In this document: positions 56,001-60,384 of the stretch, in pieces | How the letters are laid out: each line of letters starts with the position of its first letter | Position numbering within the stretch: position 1 is the first letter of the stretch | Source: Branchiostoma floridae | Taxonomy: Eukaryota > Chordata > Leptocardii > Amphioxiformes > Branchiostomatidae | Reading direction: 5' to 3' | DNA: 64,000 nt | Assembly: GCF_000003815.2 (NCBI RefSeq) | Contig: NC_049995.1 | Location: 1,011,575 to 1,075,574, forward strand | The notes under the pieces: model-generated | Databases searched by the model: none | Told to the model about the DNA's origin: nothing | What the model saw: only the letters and a program-made list of their open reading frames with translations | Made by a program: the position numbers and the translations under genes

Positions 56001-57202
56001 TGTGCTTCAAAATACAAAAGTGAAAGGATTTCATGGTCATAAAACAAAATCAACTGCTTTTCTAAAAATGTATCTTTGTCATATTTTCTCTGACCCTTAT
56101 TTTTTCTTTCTTACCCACCCTCTTCACATTGGTCTATCTTCAATCTGAATACAGCCATATATAGCAATGGCTTGAGACTATGTAATATTGAGGAATTTCA
56201 CAGAGACTAGCAAGGAACCAGTCTTTTGCCTACTAGAAGCCACTTACAGTACAGTAGAAGCCAATTGCACAACGGATAACTGCACACTTCTGTTAATTGC
56301 ACTAGTAGTGATCGGTCCAGCTGAATAACTTTGCTTTGTTGCACCATCCGGATAATTGCACACAATGTGCTGACAAATGGGGAGTGCAATAAAACGGCTT
56401 TGACTGTAGTAGTACTAGGTAGTGGGTAGTACTAGTAGGCTTTAATACATGTACCTTCTCTCTTGCTGCAATGAAAAGTGACCTGCACGCCAATCTGAGC
56501 TTCTCGGGGATGAAAACAAAAGGTTCAAACAGACTTACTTGATGACCCTGTTCTGAGTCTCGGGCGTTTCCTGGAGATTTTCTCTTCTCCTCCTGTCATT
56601 TTCTCTATCCCTCCTTCTTCTCTGCTCCCTTCTTCATGAGGCATTTCTGCATCACTATTATCAGAGGAGACTCTACTTCTTTTCTTCCTTTTTTCCTCCT
56701 CTCTCTCCAAAGTCTTCTTGTTTTTCTTCCCAGGTGGTCTACCTCTCCTCTTTCTCACAGGGGTAGCTCCAGAACTTCCAACCACATTGTCTGTTTTTTC
56801 CGTCTTTCCTTCTATCTCTCCATCCAAATTGAGCTTCTCGTCTGTTTCAGTTGCTGTGGATTTTTGCTGCCTTGTGTCTGGTGTTGATAAACTTTCTACT
56901 TCAGACCTGCCTTTATTCTCATCACTTTCACTGCTGTACTTCTTTGTTGGTGTCCTCAGTCGACCTGTTCTTGACCTCATAGACCCCACTAGAATTTTGA
57001 CCCTGCCCCTTTGACCTGAGCCCCTTCCAAATGGTATCTTCGGAGAAACTTTAGAAAATTGTTCAAGGTCTTCCCCATGCAAGAGTGATGATCCCCTGCC
57101 CGTGGGGATCACAGGCTGCCCCCTCCCCCTGGGTTGCCCTTGGATGCGTCCCTGGTGACCAGCCCTTACTGAGGATTGCATCACTTCACCACAGTCCCAC
57201 AT
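34940..57202 (-). CDS. GTF3C2: Composite ZNF512-GTF3C2 gene: TFIIIC 110-kDa subunit with N-terminal zinc fingers (19 coding exons)
   Basis: Coding exons, 5' to 3': 57202-56539, 55251-55112, 54414-54301, 53496-53380, 51983-51924, 50620-50355, 48918-48765, 47705-47613, 45794-45593, 43456-43348, 41895-41497, 41374-41144, 40866-40649, 39742-39546, 38883-38665, 38316-38200, 37541-36476, 35418-35311, 35053-34940. All introns are GT-AG and all phases agree. The last nine exons match human GTF3C2, a WD40 subunit of the TFIIIC sub-complex that recognises tRNA B boxes in the nucleus. Exons 3-9 match human ZNF512 finger by finger. The product is about 1,528 residues, against roughly 910 for human GTF3C2. 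Exon 17 has a one-base frame conflict, so the locus is either mis-sequenced there or damaged. Start choice: the first ATG after an in-frame stop in a spliced 5' exon beginning at 57307. Confidence 0.85.
35110..35225 (-). repeat. Fragment of the 7.9-kb repeat family in the last intron
   Basis: Shares CTAGGGGGCCCAAACTTAT and AAGGAAGCCACTAGGGGCCC with the minus copy at 33.2-34.2 kb. Confidence 0.5.
35311..35418 (-). CDS. GTF3C2: GTF3C2 exon 18
   Basis: A 36-codon exon between TTTCAG and GTCAGC. It ends STTVEAVHK, matching the EAIHKV motif at the start of the last WD unit in human GTF3C2. It is phase 0 on both sides. A longer open frame runs past the donor to 35227, but homology ends at the donor, which supports the splice. 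Confidence 0.85.
35455..35741. repeat. Large fold-back in intron 17 with CRE and E-box in both arms
   Basis: Arms at 35455-35566 and 35621-35741 are reverse complements over about 110 bp (CAGCACCAGTCTTT, GAACAATCCACT, GTGACGTCACG, GAACACGTGACTCAGT). Each arm contains the palindromes TGACGTCA and CACGTG. The transcript could form a long double-stranded hairpin. A MITE origin is likely. Confidence 0.85.
35947..36367. mobile_element. hAT-type MITE (TAGGGGTGGG family), copy b, perfect 8-bp duplication
   Basis: Starts TAGGGCTGGGTATCGGTA and ends GGTACCCACCCCTA. The identical 8-mer CATCTCAC stands on both sides (35939-35946 and 36368-36375). Orientation is opposite to copy a, judged from the CAGGTCC repeats. 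It lies in intron 17. Confidence 0.9.
36476..37541 (-). CDS. GTF3C2: GTF3C2 exon 17 with 111-bp repeats and a frame conflict
   Basis: The exon starts PVYTVNLRPYKVHDP, matching the human FPIYKADLIPY segment, and ends YELVFKDTDL before GTAAGT, matching human LLFQDTDL. Between these anchors lies a Ser/Thr/Glu-rich insert absent from human, including three 37-residue repeats (SRTESESDGQTRHVTDTSC type). The exon is 1,066 bp, yet both flanking junctions are phase 0, so it should be a multiple of three. The 5' frame stops at 36641; the 3' frame opens only after a stop near 37049. A one-base indel, a sequencing error or an unseen intron must lie in 36,640-37,050. Confidence 0.8.
36666..36998. repeat. 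Three tandem 111-bp repeats inside exon 17
   Basis: Units begin at about 36666, 36777 and 36888 with GCTGGCATTGTGGGAAG and are highly similar. 111 is a multiple of three, so copy-number change keeps the frame. All three units stay open in two minus frames and one plus frame. Confidence 0.95.
38200..38316 (-). CDS. GTF3C2: GTF3C2 exon 16
   Basis: A 39-codon exon between TTTACCAG and GTAAGT. It reads WRNCVVSADCAGEVVGTVCP, matching the human GTIAAGDISGELIAAILPD blade, and ends FFRF, which continues into PVYTV as in human RRFPIYK. Phase 0 at both ends. Confidence 0.85.
38665..38883 (-). CDS. GTF3C2: GTF3C2 exon 15
   Basis: A 73-codon exon from CCCAG to GTGAGC. It begins FWDTQAPISPIQQ, matching human KFWDLRRPYEPINS, and contains FPGVFAAVDCSCYSRSNMRS, the counterpart of the human YNGVTVAQDNCYASYG segment. 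Phase 0 at both ends. It supplies one propeller blade. Confidence 0.85.
38957..39015 (-). mobile_element. LINE 3' tail fragment
   Basis: AGTTTATTTGCAAAATCATG followed by CCCGAAGGCTAATTGCAGG is the reverse complement of the tail at 10.63-10.69 kb, with small differences. Only the extreme 3' end is retained, in intron 14. Confidence 0.5.
39546..39742 (-). CDS. GTF3C2: GTF3C2 exon 14
   Basis: Starts after CCCTACAG with GTVGMWDLQSQSPLLRV and contains AHDWVVTSVVWSQNNSRFIA, matching human [20 protein letters not shown]. It ends SLDRHIK at GTAATG. Phase 1 to 0. The first ~55 bp of this exon, together with the end of the preceding intron, is repeated seven more times directly upstream, so this acceptor is the last of eight near-identical candidates. 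Confidence 0.9.
39689..40345 (-). repeat. Eight-copy tandem array of intron 13 end plus exon 14 start
   Basis: The unit is 80 or 82 bp. On the minus strand each copy holds CTAGTTTGTTT(TC or CTGC) CTACCCTACAG, an intact acceptor, followed by GAACAGTTGGTATGTGGGAC and CTCAGTCCCCACTCCTGAG. Acceptor marks (TCCTGTAG on the plus strand) stand at 39741, 39821, 39903, 39985, 40065, 40147, 40227 and 40309. Use of any but the last leads to TAA shortly after the exon copy. Copies are nearly identical, so expansion is recent. Confidence 0.95.
40649..40866 (-). CDS. GTF3C2: GTF3C2 exon 13
   Basis: Starts with the split codon of SIPHPEALQPIREKQ, matching human SLPHPEALLAQQP, and holds GQCFTVVWQPDEGHRRLAAG, matching human [24 protein letters not shown]. 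Donor GTGAGT. Phase 2 to 1. Typical WD blade. Confidence 0.9.
41088..41132. repeat. Telomere-like CCCTAACCCTTAA array in intron 12
   Basis: Three copies of CCCCTAACCCTTAA followed by CTATTCC, ending 12 bp before the donor of exon 12 (minus strand). It mixes TTAGGG-type and TTAAGGGG-type words. An interstitial telomere-like microsatellite is the simplest reading. Confidence 0.8.
41144..41374 (-). CDS. GTF3C2: GTF3C2 exon 12 with NPPAVQ repeat
   Basis: Reads GTVWDMKWCPTGAWD then LPRLGLLAVACSDGGVRVI, matching the human IWDLKFCPSGAWE and LPRLGLLALACSDGKV pair. Between them lies a lineage-specific insert made of six-residue repeats (NPPAAQ, NPPAVQ, TPPGV) encoded by CTGCAGGGGGGTTCTG-type units. 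Phase 2 at both ends. The match is strong and diagnostic. Confidence 0.95.
41497..41895 (-). CDS. GTF3C2: GTF3C2 exon 11 (start of propeller)
   Basis: Reads RELHDIQEVFPDRRP then, later, SVTFFVGGPIWGAEWCP and MIQLWCLGDLENC. The latter match human WDVSFFTGGPLWALDWCP and LLQLWGLGTLQ, the first propeller blade. Acceptor TTCTACAG, donor GTAAGA, phase 2 to 2. A lysine-rich insert (GKKSKKSQ) sits in the middle. Confidence 0.9.
42690..42960. repeat. Palindrome-rich repeat in intron 10
   Basis: Inverted words such as CCTCGGGTGATACGGAA and TTCCCTATCACCCGAGG surround TAGAATACAACACGGTGTATT. It resembles a MITE, but its ends are not clear. Confidence 0.45.
43348..43456 (-). CDS. GTF3C2: GTF3C2 exon 10, the bridge between zinc-finger and WD40 parts
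   Basis: Acceptor CCCCCATACAG, donor GTAGGG, 109 bp, phase 1 to 2, exactly what exons 9 and 11 require. It encodes DEDDGRPHSAARRTHHKLKR, then a segment ending QDWTDTW. The acidic start continues the acidic end of exon 9 and the basic run resembles the tail of ZNF512. The TW plus RELHDIQEVFP of exon 11 aligns with human WKWHLLSELEAAPYLP. It is short and would be missed by ORF searches. Confidence 0.75.
43510..43905 (-). mobile_element. 3' end of a LINE, inverted, in intron 9
   Basis: The minus strand reads KRTFLYRAIMLWNSLPSDI followed by SLYTLSSFKQAI, the C-terminal pattern of animal non-LTR ORF2 proteins, with a stop near 43645 and an A/T-rich tail to about 43515. The 5' part is lost. Confidence 0.7.
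43976..44171. other. Assembly gap (196 N)
   Basis: A run of 196 N, not the 100-N placeholder, so it may be a sized gap. It lies in intron 9. Confidence 0.99.
44172..44295 (-). mobile_element. LINE 3' tail, inverted
   Basis: Minus-strand AGGTGTGACGGGT, AACCAGCTGCTACC-type blocks (here plus-strand words), GCGAAGCTGGTGTGTTGCCC and a TATATAGATACATAA tail match the 3' end of the LINE at 48.96-49.33 kb. The coding part is hidden by or lost at the gap. Confidence 0.6.
44296..45565. mobile_element. hAT-type MITE (TAGGGGTGGG family), copy e, interrupted
   Basis: Left part 44296-44393 (CAATCGGTCCACTGATTTTT, GACGGTTTTGTACCGGT) and right part 45520-45565 (ACCGGTACACC, CAGGTACCAACCCC) are the pieces of one MITE, split by the 1.1-kb fold-back element at 44394-45519. 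Confidence 0.55.
44394..45519. mobile_element. 1.1-kb fold-back element with GC-rich compound termini
   Basis: The left end GTGACAGGGATTTCGCCCCC and right end GGGGGCGAAATCGCTGTCAC are inverted copies, flanked by ACCGGT on both sides (44388-44393 and 45520-45525), a possible 6-bp duplication that is itself a palindrome. About 130 bp inside each end repeats GCGATCTCGCCCCC-type words. The interior (44.56-45.38 kb) is A/T-rich without a recognisable gene. It is inserted inside a hAT-type MITE. Confidence 0.75.
45593..45794 (-). CDS. GTF3C2: GTF3C2 exon 9: C2H2 finger and acidic tail
   Basis: Starts RPEGVGGMFKCLQCPREF and completes a C2H2 finger (C-x2-C-x12-H-x4-H, ending YHLRREH), which matches the last finger of human ZNF512 (YKCLLCQKEF, then SGVKYHINSVH). 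An acidic Ser/Asp-rich stretch follows (STSDDSLSDGSE). Acceptor TTTCAG after a T-run, donor GTGAGT, phase 0 to 1. Confidence 0.85.
46035..46943. other. Assembly gap (909 N)
   Basis: 909 N in intron 8, between the inverted repeats of the Penelope-like pair A. Open frames running through it are meaningless. Confidence 0.99.
47158..47196 (+). ncRNA. Hammerhead-like core, mutated
   Basis: CTGACGA (47159-47165), stem GGATAG/CTATCC (47167-47172 and 47179-47184), then CAAA where the core needs GAAA, then CGTC and TGAC. The G-to-C change removes the invariant G12, so this copy should be inactive. Confidence 0.4.
47346..47428 (-). pseudogene. tRNA-Leu(UAG)-like pseudogene
   Basis: The minus strand reads GTCAGCGAGACCGAGTGGTC, then TAAGGTGCTGC, an anticodon loop TTTAGAT (UAG) and GGATTCGAATCC as B box. 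The A box GAGTGGTCTAAGG is typical of tRNA-Leu. The 5' acceptor strand GTCAGCG cannot pair with the sequence after the T arm, and the anticodon stem has a mismatch, so I call a pseudogene. It lies in intron 8. Confidence 0.65.
47613..47705 (-). CDS. GTF3C2: GTF3C2 exon 8: C2HC finger
   Basis: A 31-codon exon holding one finger: DCPYEDCPKTYTSLIGLKAH then LTQCDK (C-x4-C-x12-H-x3-C). Human ZNF512 has the counterpart CPNQGCEAVYSSVSGLKAH with a Cys as last ligand. Acceptor ATTCCAG, donor GTAAAT, phase 0 at both ends. Confidence 0.85.
48320..48730. mobile_element. Penelope-like inverted pair B with an intact hammerhead-like core
   Basis: Inverted repeats 48322-48432 and 48626-48727 share TACACCAAAAAGTAGTTACT, CAAGCAACTGG, ATCCACTATCCTTCGTCAGT and GACACTGAAGTGATCTGG. 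The arrangement and the ribozyme-like core are those reported for the terminal repeats of Penelope-like retroelements. No reverse transcriptase is present. Confidence 0.6.
48647..48688 (+). ncRNA. Hammerhead-ribozyme-like motif
   Basis: Order on the plus strand: GTCA (48647-48650), CTGACGA (48651-48657), one extra A, stem II GGATAG-TGGATT-CTATCC (48659-48676), GAAA (48677-48680), CGTC (48681-48684), TGAC (48685-48688). GTCA and TGAC can form stem I, AC/GT is a minimal stem III and GTC the cleavage triplet. The extra A before stem II departs from the textbook core and may reduce activity. Confidence 0.5.
48765..48918 (-). CDS. GTF3C2: GTF3C2 exon 7: linker matching ZNF512
   Basis: Encodes (R)ALLHLQEIVDGEERV then ITPQQIQKWTRDIK. 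Human ZNF512 has AVYHLQELASAELAKEW and SQEVLHKWKTDIKK at the same place between fingers. Human GTF3C2 itself keeps a similar RRAAQVALLYLQELAEEL. Acceptor CTCTAG, donor GTACCT, phase 2 to 0. Confidence 0.85.
48955..49330 (-). mobile_element. 3' end of a LINE, inverted, in intron 6
   Basis: The minus strand reads RNRDCHAFKYQSYQPRIDVF then KNPYFPRTIVEWNLL, the same C-terminal block as the LINE at 28.6 kb, followed by a 3' untranslated region with GCGCCTGCGAAGCTGGTGTG and an ATACAGATAC tail at 48955-48975. Confidence 0.8.
49470..49925. mobile_element. hAT-type MITE (TAGGGGTGGG family), copy c, diverged
   Basis: Starts TACGGGTAGGTACTGGTA and ends CAGTACCCACCCCTA. The interior has GTCCAGTTCAGGTCC words. 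Flanks ATCCCTGC and ATCTGTAC agree only partly, so the target duplication has decayed. Confidence 0.7.
49985..50325. mobile_element. Element with CAGGGCTCGAAATAC termini (hAT-like)
   Basis: The ends CAGGGCTCGAAATAC and GTATTTCGAGCCCTG are perfect inverted copies. The interior has CCTGCAC repeats. A relative begins at 63734. It ends only 28 bp from the donor of exon 6. Confidence 0.8.
50355..50620 (-). CDS. GTF3C2: GTF3C2 exon 6: C2HC and C2H2 fingers
   Basis: Starts GCSSSYTTVYGYEYHVRRCG, completing a C2HC finger begun in exon 5, then FPCDQCEKTYQSALGLRLHQ and RTIH as a C2H2 finger. Human ZNF512 has [21 protein letters not shown] and a C2H2 finger in the same order. A Pro/Gly/Glu-rich linker and KSKRRAAAR follow. 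Acceptor TCTCCAG; donor GTTGGA is weak but phase and homology support it. Phase 0 to 2. Confidence 0.85.
50960..51760 (+). mobile_element. LINE ORF2 C-terminal fragment split by a MITE
   Basis: 50960-51073 reads LTKEQVQKLELVQKRACRII, the thumb-like segment of non-LTR reverse transcriptases. The frame resumes after the MITE at 51467 with YPHALQNVGLTSLADRREHL and CLNFAKSL, and stops near 51700. Both parts belong to one element interrupted by the MITE at 51074-51466. Confidence 0.75.
51074..51466. mobile_element. hAT-type MITE (TAGGGGTGGG family), copy d, inside a LINE
   Basis: Starts TAGGGGTGGGTACCGGTA and ends TTTACCCAGCCCTA. The identical 8-mer CCACCTAC stands on both sides (51066-51073 and 51467-51474). 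It interrupts the LINE coding sequence, so the MITE is younger than the LINE. Confidence 0.92.
51924..51983 (-). CDS. GTF3C2: GTF3C2 exon 5 (20 codons)
   Basis: Reads ERARLRFILKKLGKLQCKNE, which human ZNF512 matches as RERLRTVLKRLGKLRCMRE, immediately before its C2HC finger. Acceptor TTTACAG, donor GTATGT, phase 0 at both ends. It is too short for ORF searches; homology makes it firm. Confidence 0.9.
52524..52904. mobile_element. 381-bp MITE with CACCTTTCTCACG termini
   Basis: Left CACCTTTCTCACGTGGCGGC and right, inverted, CACCTTTCTCACGCGGTGGC, each followed by CATGA, flanked by TA. No coding capacity. It lies in intron 4. Confidence 0.85.
53060..53300. repeat. (AT)n tract and AGAGACTCTGATC inverted words
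   Basis: An (AT)n run at about 53074-53098 is followed by several direct and inverted copies of AGAGACTCTGATC/GATCAGAGTCTCT and TCTACCGGTAGA-type palindromes. Confidence 0.6.
53380..53496 (-). CDS. GTF3C2: GTF3C2 exon 4: C2H2 finger
   Basis: 39 codons from CTGTACAG to GTAAGT: TAQQLQCSQCDARFTTTGAL, then KYHLISVHSTSP. One C2H2 finger, matching the human ZNF512 finger CHHCGKQLRSLAGMKYH with its trailing NHNSLP. Phase 0 at both ends. Confidence 0.88.
53564..53904. mobile_element. MITE with CAGGGTTCTAGCCAG termini
   Basis: Ends CAGGGTTCTAGCCAG and CTAGCTAGAACCCTG are inverted. The interior near the right end repeats TTTTAGCGTA(G/C)(T/G)GG. The termini resemble those of the hAT-type element at 58.14 kb. 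Target duplication is unclear. Confidence 0.65.
54301..54414 (-). CDS. GTF3C2: GTF3C2 exon 3: first zinc finger
   Basis: 38 codons: NTWRQEVEGKGQCVCSKCGC, then HRKNVTSMWRHYNSCKGK. Cys pairs and a final H-x4-C make a C2HC-type finger. Human ZNF512 has QWYLEIVDKGSVSCPTC and later LKKHMENCK here. Acceptor CTCACAG, donor GTACAG, phase 0 at both ends. Its first 54 bp and the intron end are duplicated immediately upstream. Confidence 0.85.
54361..54539 (-). repeat. Two-copy duplication of intron 2 end plus exon 3 start
   Basis: 54361-54450 and 54451-54539 are nearly identical (period 90). Each copy carries, on the minus strand, GTTGACACTCACAG as acceptor and AACACATGGAGACAAGAAGT of the exon. The upstream copy runs into TGA soon after its exon part, so only the downstream acceptor yields the finger. 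Confidence 0.95.
54774..54980 (+). mobile_element. CCGCGAA-type MITE, TA-flanked
   Basis: Starts CTGTAAATGCAG, ends ATGCATTTACAG, with TA outside both ends. The interior has GTTCGCGGTTTTCGCGGCGG and CCGCGAAATTAAA words. It lies in intron 2. Confidence 0.88.
55112..55251 (-). CDS. GTF3C2: GTF3C2 exon 2: basic then acidic linker
   Basis: Encodes (S)VTPRPTRQCRRRVREPSPD, then an Asp/Glu/Lys-rich run ending EAAVM before GTATGT. Low complexity, so support comes from splice sites (acceptor GATGAAG, donor GTATGT), from phase 1 to 0 agreement with both neighbours and from the basic/acidic style of the ZNF512 N-terminus. The acceptor is less certain than the others. Confidence 0.65.
55610..55796 (+). 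mobile_element. CCGCGAA-type MITE, TA-flanked, plus a fragment to 55880
   Basis: Starts CTGTAAATGAGG and ends ATGCATTTACAG, flanked by TA. A further partial copy (GGAAAAATGTTTGTGGTGG, then CGGCCACCAC) follows to about 55880. It lies in intron 1. Confidence 0.8.
56252..56406. mobile_element. Pogo/Tigger-like MITE
   Basis: Ends CAGTAGAAGCCAATTGCAC and GTGCAATAAAACGGCTTTGACTG-type (about 22 bp, imperfect) are inverted and flanked by TA. CAGTNGAA-type ends with TA are typical of the pogo group. 155 bp, no coding capacity. Confidence 0.7.
56539..57202 (-). CDS. GTF3C2: GTF3C2 exon 1 (start codon, AT-hook)
   Basis: The ATG at 57202 follows an in-frame TGA in the same exon, whose acceptor TTTCAG lies at 57308. 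The 221 residues are basic and disordered: Gly/Arg-rich 16-70 (QPRGRGQP), an AT-hook KRRGRPPGKKNKK at 151-163, then an acidic/basic mix and KRPRLRTGSS. AT-hooks are found in TFIIIC subunits of this class. Donor AA|GTAAGT, phase 1. Residues 1-7 (MWDCGEV) faintly resemble the human GTF3C2 start. Confidence 0.8.
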
Positions 57203-57307
57203 ATGATGTCATATCCTGGTTAGTGACATCTTCGGGGGATGTCACTTCTGGTGATCCAGGAAGTTGCAGCTGCTGATTTGTCTGCCATCTAGCTAAAATG
57301 CTTTGGT

Positions 57308-58136
57308 CTGAAACAGAAAACGAAATTTTTTTCAGAAATAAGTATTTTCGTTGTCTCTAATCTTCAAGCATATGAAGGGTGTTACTTGCGTTGTTGTGGC
57401 ATACAGTATTTTACATCTTTCTGTTGGTATCGTCCTTTGCCTCCTTATACTGGGACTGCTAAAACTTGGGAAGAACACTATAGCTGGCAACCTACCTAAG
57501 TTACTCCTAAGACTAAGGCCCAATCTATACACAGGTTTTGCCGATACCTGTGGAGATGTCGGGAGGGATCTGGAACGTTGGCCGCGGGACACCCGTGGCG
57601 CTTGCAGTCATAAACAGCTATATAGCCTAATGAGCCCGCGTTATATGCTAATGAGCCCTCCTGAAGTCGGGACATATCTGCAAGTGCGCGGAAGCTGTTG
57701 GGGACCCCTGCCAAGCTATCGGGGACCCCTGCTAAGCTATCGGGCGAATGCTCCCGACCTTTCGGGAGAAATTCTGCCGATATCTTTATGGTGATATTGC
57801 AGTTCCATCTAGACGCTGAAAAAAAGCTGTAGGCGAGAGGTTTTCGGCTCGCCGATATCGGGAAAAACCATGTCTAGATCGTGCATAAGGTTGAAGCAAG
57901 ATGATTTTTCATCAGCTAAATTGGGCAATTATGCAGCTTCGCTATTGCTTGCATATTTGTAGCCAACCATGCCCAGATCACCTCTTCTCGGTAAGTGTTC
58001 TAATTTTCCATGCAGATGTTTCGGTGCCCCACCATACACTGGGGGCCTCTAGCTTTCCATCCCTATCTGACAGAATGGTGCGATTCTTTTCCAGATGTGT
58101 CTGAGCCCCAGCCTGAACCAGAACAGTGGCATGAAC
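57308..58136. other. Head-to-head intergenic region, left part
   Basis: Upstream of GTF3C2 coding exon 1, with no exon recognised. The 147-codon plus frame at 57351-57794 has no family resemblance. Positions 57690-57790 hold repeated GCCAAGCTATCGGGGACCCC words. Confidence 0.4.
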
Positions 58137-58514
58137 CAGGGCTCTAGCCAGCATCCGTTTTTTCGTCAATCGACGGAAATTTGCTGCGTGTGACGGAAAA
58201 AATTTTAAAACCAATCCATCAACTTTGACGGACAAAAATCTGATAAAAGCTCCTTGGTGGAAGCTACAGGCGGCTTGAGGATGCCGTCCACGGCCGTAAA
58301 AGCCACACACTGTTTGTTTTGCTATTGTTATGATTGTTGACAATGTGTGTCGGTGCCCTTTCGCATACGATAATCTCATTAAAACTCGTTTTTTAAGGTC
58401 TCAGTTCAGTCTCTCCCTCATATAACGTCCTTGGTCTCTCTAACTCCTGGAATAGTGTTTTCGCGACAATGGGAATTGGCTGACGGAAAAAATGTCGAGC
58501 TGGCTAGAGCCCTG
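58137..58514. mobile_element. hAT element with perfect 8-bp target duplication
   Basis: Ends CAGGGCTCTAGCCAGC and GCTGGCTAGAGCCCTG are perfect inverted copies. The identical 8-mer GCATGAAC stands on both sides (58129-58136 and 58515-58522). The interior repeats GACGGAAAAAA near both ends. 378 bp, non-autonomous and evidently young. Confidence 0.95.
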
Positions 58515-58522
58515 GCATGAAC

Positions 58523-59002
58523 ACTGCACTATACGGATTTTACACTGGAAAGACAGTTAAGACAAATGAATTCTACAGCAAGAATTAATCTAACGTTAAG
58601 TGGCCAAGGACTACTATTACTAAGTTTAAAGGTCAAAAGGAATGCCAGAACTTGTATTTGATGAATGTACTAGCAATGGACTTCAGTATGTGGTCCCTGA
58701 ACTCTAGGGACAACTGAGCTAAACCTACCCTGTAAAGTACTGTGTGGGTAAAACTGTTTGGCTCGCTTTTTTGACGGATCCGTGCAATATGACTTTCATC
58801 TCGGAATCGAACCCCCAAACACTAATCTTCATGATTTGCGAACACCAGTGACAGAGTACGCAAGCGCAAAGAAGCAAGTAAATTTCGTCTGGAAAGCTCT
58901 GCAAAAGTTCGGGAGTGATCTTATATGATGTATTTCATATGTTGGAAGAAAACAGATTCATAAATTCATACGAGTTTAAACATTCTATCTTTAGCAAGTA
59001 TA
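58523..59002. other. No gene seen
   Basis: Short unrecognised frames only. It separates the hAT element from the hairpin-array element. Confidence 0.4.
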
Positions 59003-60384
59003 CCGAAGTCACGGGTTCCGCACTGGCCGCCCAGTGCGGAATACGTGGAGAAAATGGCGTCGGCACTCGGGTCCCAGTGCGGAAGTTTCTTCCGCACAGG
59101 AACTCCAGTGCGGAACGGCTTTGTTCGAGTGCTGAAGACCCGTCAGCACTGGAATTCCAGAGCTACACCTTGTCTCGGCACTCGTTTTCCAGTGCCGAAC
59201 TCCGCCCGGCACTCGGTTTCTAGTGCCGAACTCCGCCCAGCACTCGGTTTCTAGTGCCGAACTCCGCTCAGCACTCGGTTTCTAGTGCGGAAGGGTGGTT
59301 CAAAGGTCGTTCAGCACTGGTTACCCAGTGCGGAGGTCATTGAGCACTGGATAACCCAGTGCCGATCTACCTAAGTCACGGGTTCCGCACTGGGATTTCT
59401 AGTGCTCGGTGACTTTTCGGCACTAGAGGCCGAGTGCTAAGACCACTTCGGCACTAGAAGCCGAGTGCTACTATCATTTTAAGACCGTCAGCACTGGGTT
59501 TCCAGTGCTCGCGTCCAAATCGTTACTCAAAAACATAGTTGACATGCAGCAGCGCCTACTCACCTTCGGACGGTCACTTGTAAACTCAGTATTTTAAATC
59601 AATTTTGGCTTAGTCTTGTCTCTGTCGGAACTCAAACAGCATGTGTGTATCATACGCTACATCCTACATGTATATAGTGTTATGTATATGATGACCTCAT
59701 GTCAACAGTGTGTCAGCTTCGTTCCCTTTTTCTAAATTTCACGAAGATAAAATGCTAATACAATACATTAACGTTACAGCTCCCTTTGTCGTGTTTGAGT
59801 TGCAGACTACTTTCAATCAATCGTTCGCATGCATCATTGCGTGGTGGATACAGACAGTTTAGATGTAGTTCTACTTTGGTCACGAAAGAAATTAATGTCT
59901 AAATGAGAAAGATAATTGATATGTACTATTCTTTGAAAACCCGACACGGATATTTCCTCCCATACGCAGCTTTCTCAGGCTCAAGGTGAACGTTTTGTTA
60001 CACTTCTTTTATATATGTGTACCACCTTTAACTGCCCGGAACTGTACATAACGTAACGGAGGCTGGCTGTCAGCACTCAGTTTCAAGTGCGGAATATTTG
60101 TTGTCACTGGTTTTCCTGTGCGGAATATTTGTCGTCACTCGTTTTCTAGAGCGGAATGTTTGTCGTCACTCGTTTTCTAGTGCGGAATATTTGTCGTCAC
60201 TCGTTTTCTAGTGCGGAAGGTAGTCTCAGCACTCGGTTTCTAGTGGTGAATCGGGGTTTTCAGTGCTGAAGTCGACTCACCACTGGACACCTAGTGCGGA
60301 CGTAACTTCGGCACTAGACTTCTAGTGCGGAAGGCCCCTTCCGCACTAGACACCGAGTGCTGAGAGAGGAACCCGTGACTTCGG
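59003..60384. mobile_element. Transposon-like element built from about 24 short hairpins
   Basis: Termini CCGAAGTCACGGGTTCC are perfect inverted copies (59003 and 60384), with TA outside both. Inside, about 14 hairpins (59019-59517) and about 10 hairpins (60066-60370) of the form GCACT(C/G)GNTTTC(T/C)AGTGC, each ~18 bp, form two subterminal arrays around a unique core of ~550 bp. No transposase is visible. I do not recognise the family. Confidence 0.8.

Noticed and set aside
55804..56493. Minus-strand frames between exons 1 and 2 as an extra exon
   Set aside because: Phase of exon 1 (1) and exon 2 (1) already match, and the frames show no similarity to ZNF512; part is a pogo-like MITE.
57351..57794. 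147-codon plus-strand frame upstream of GTF3C2
   Set aside because: No homology, no splice context, repeats of GGGGACCCC words at its end.
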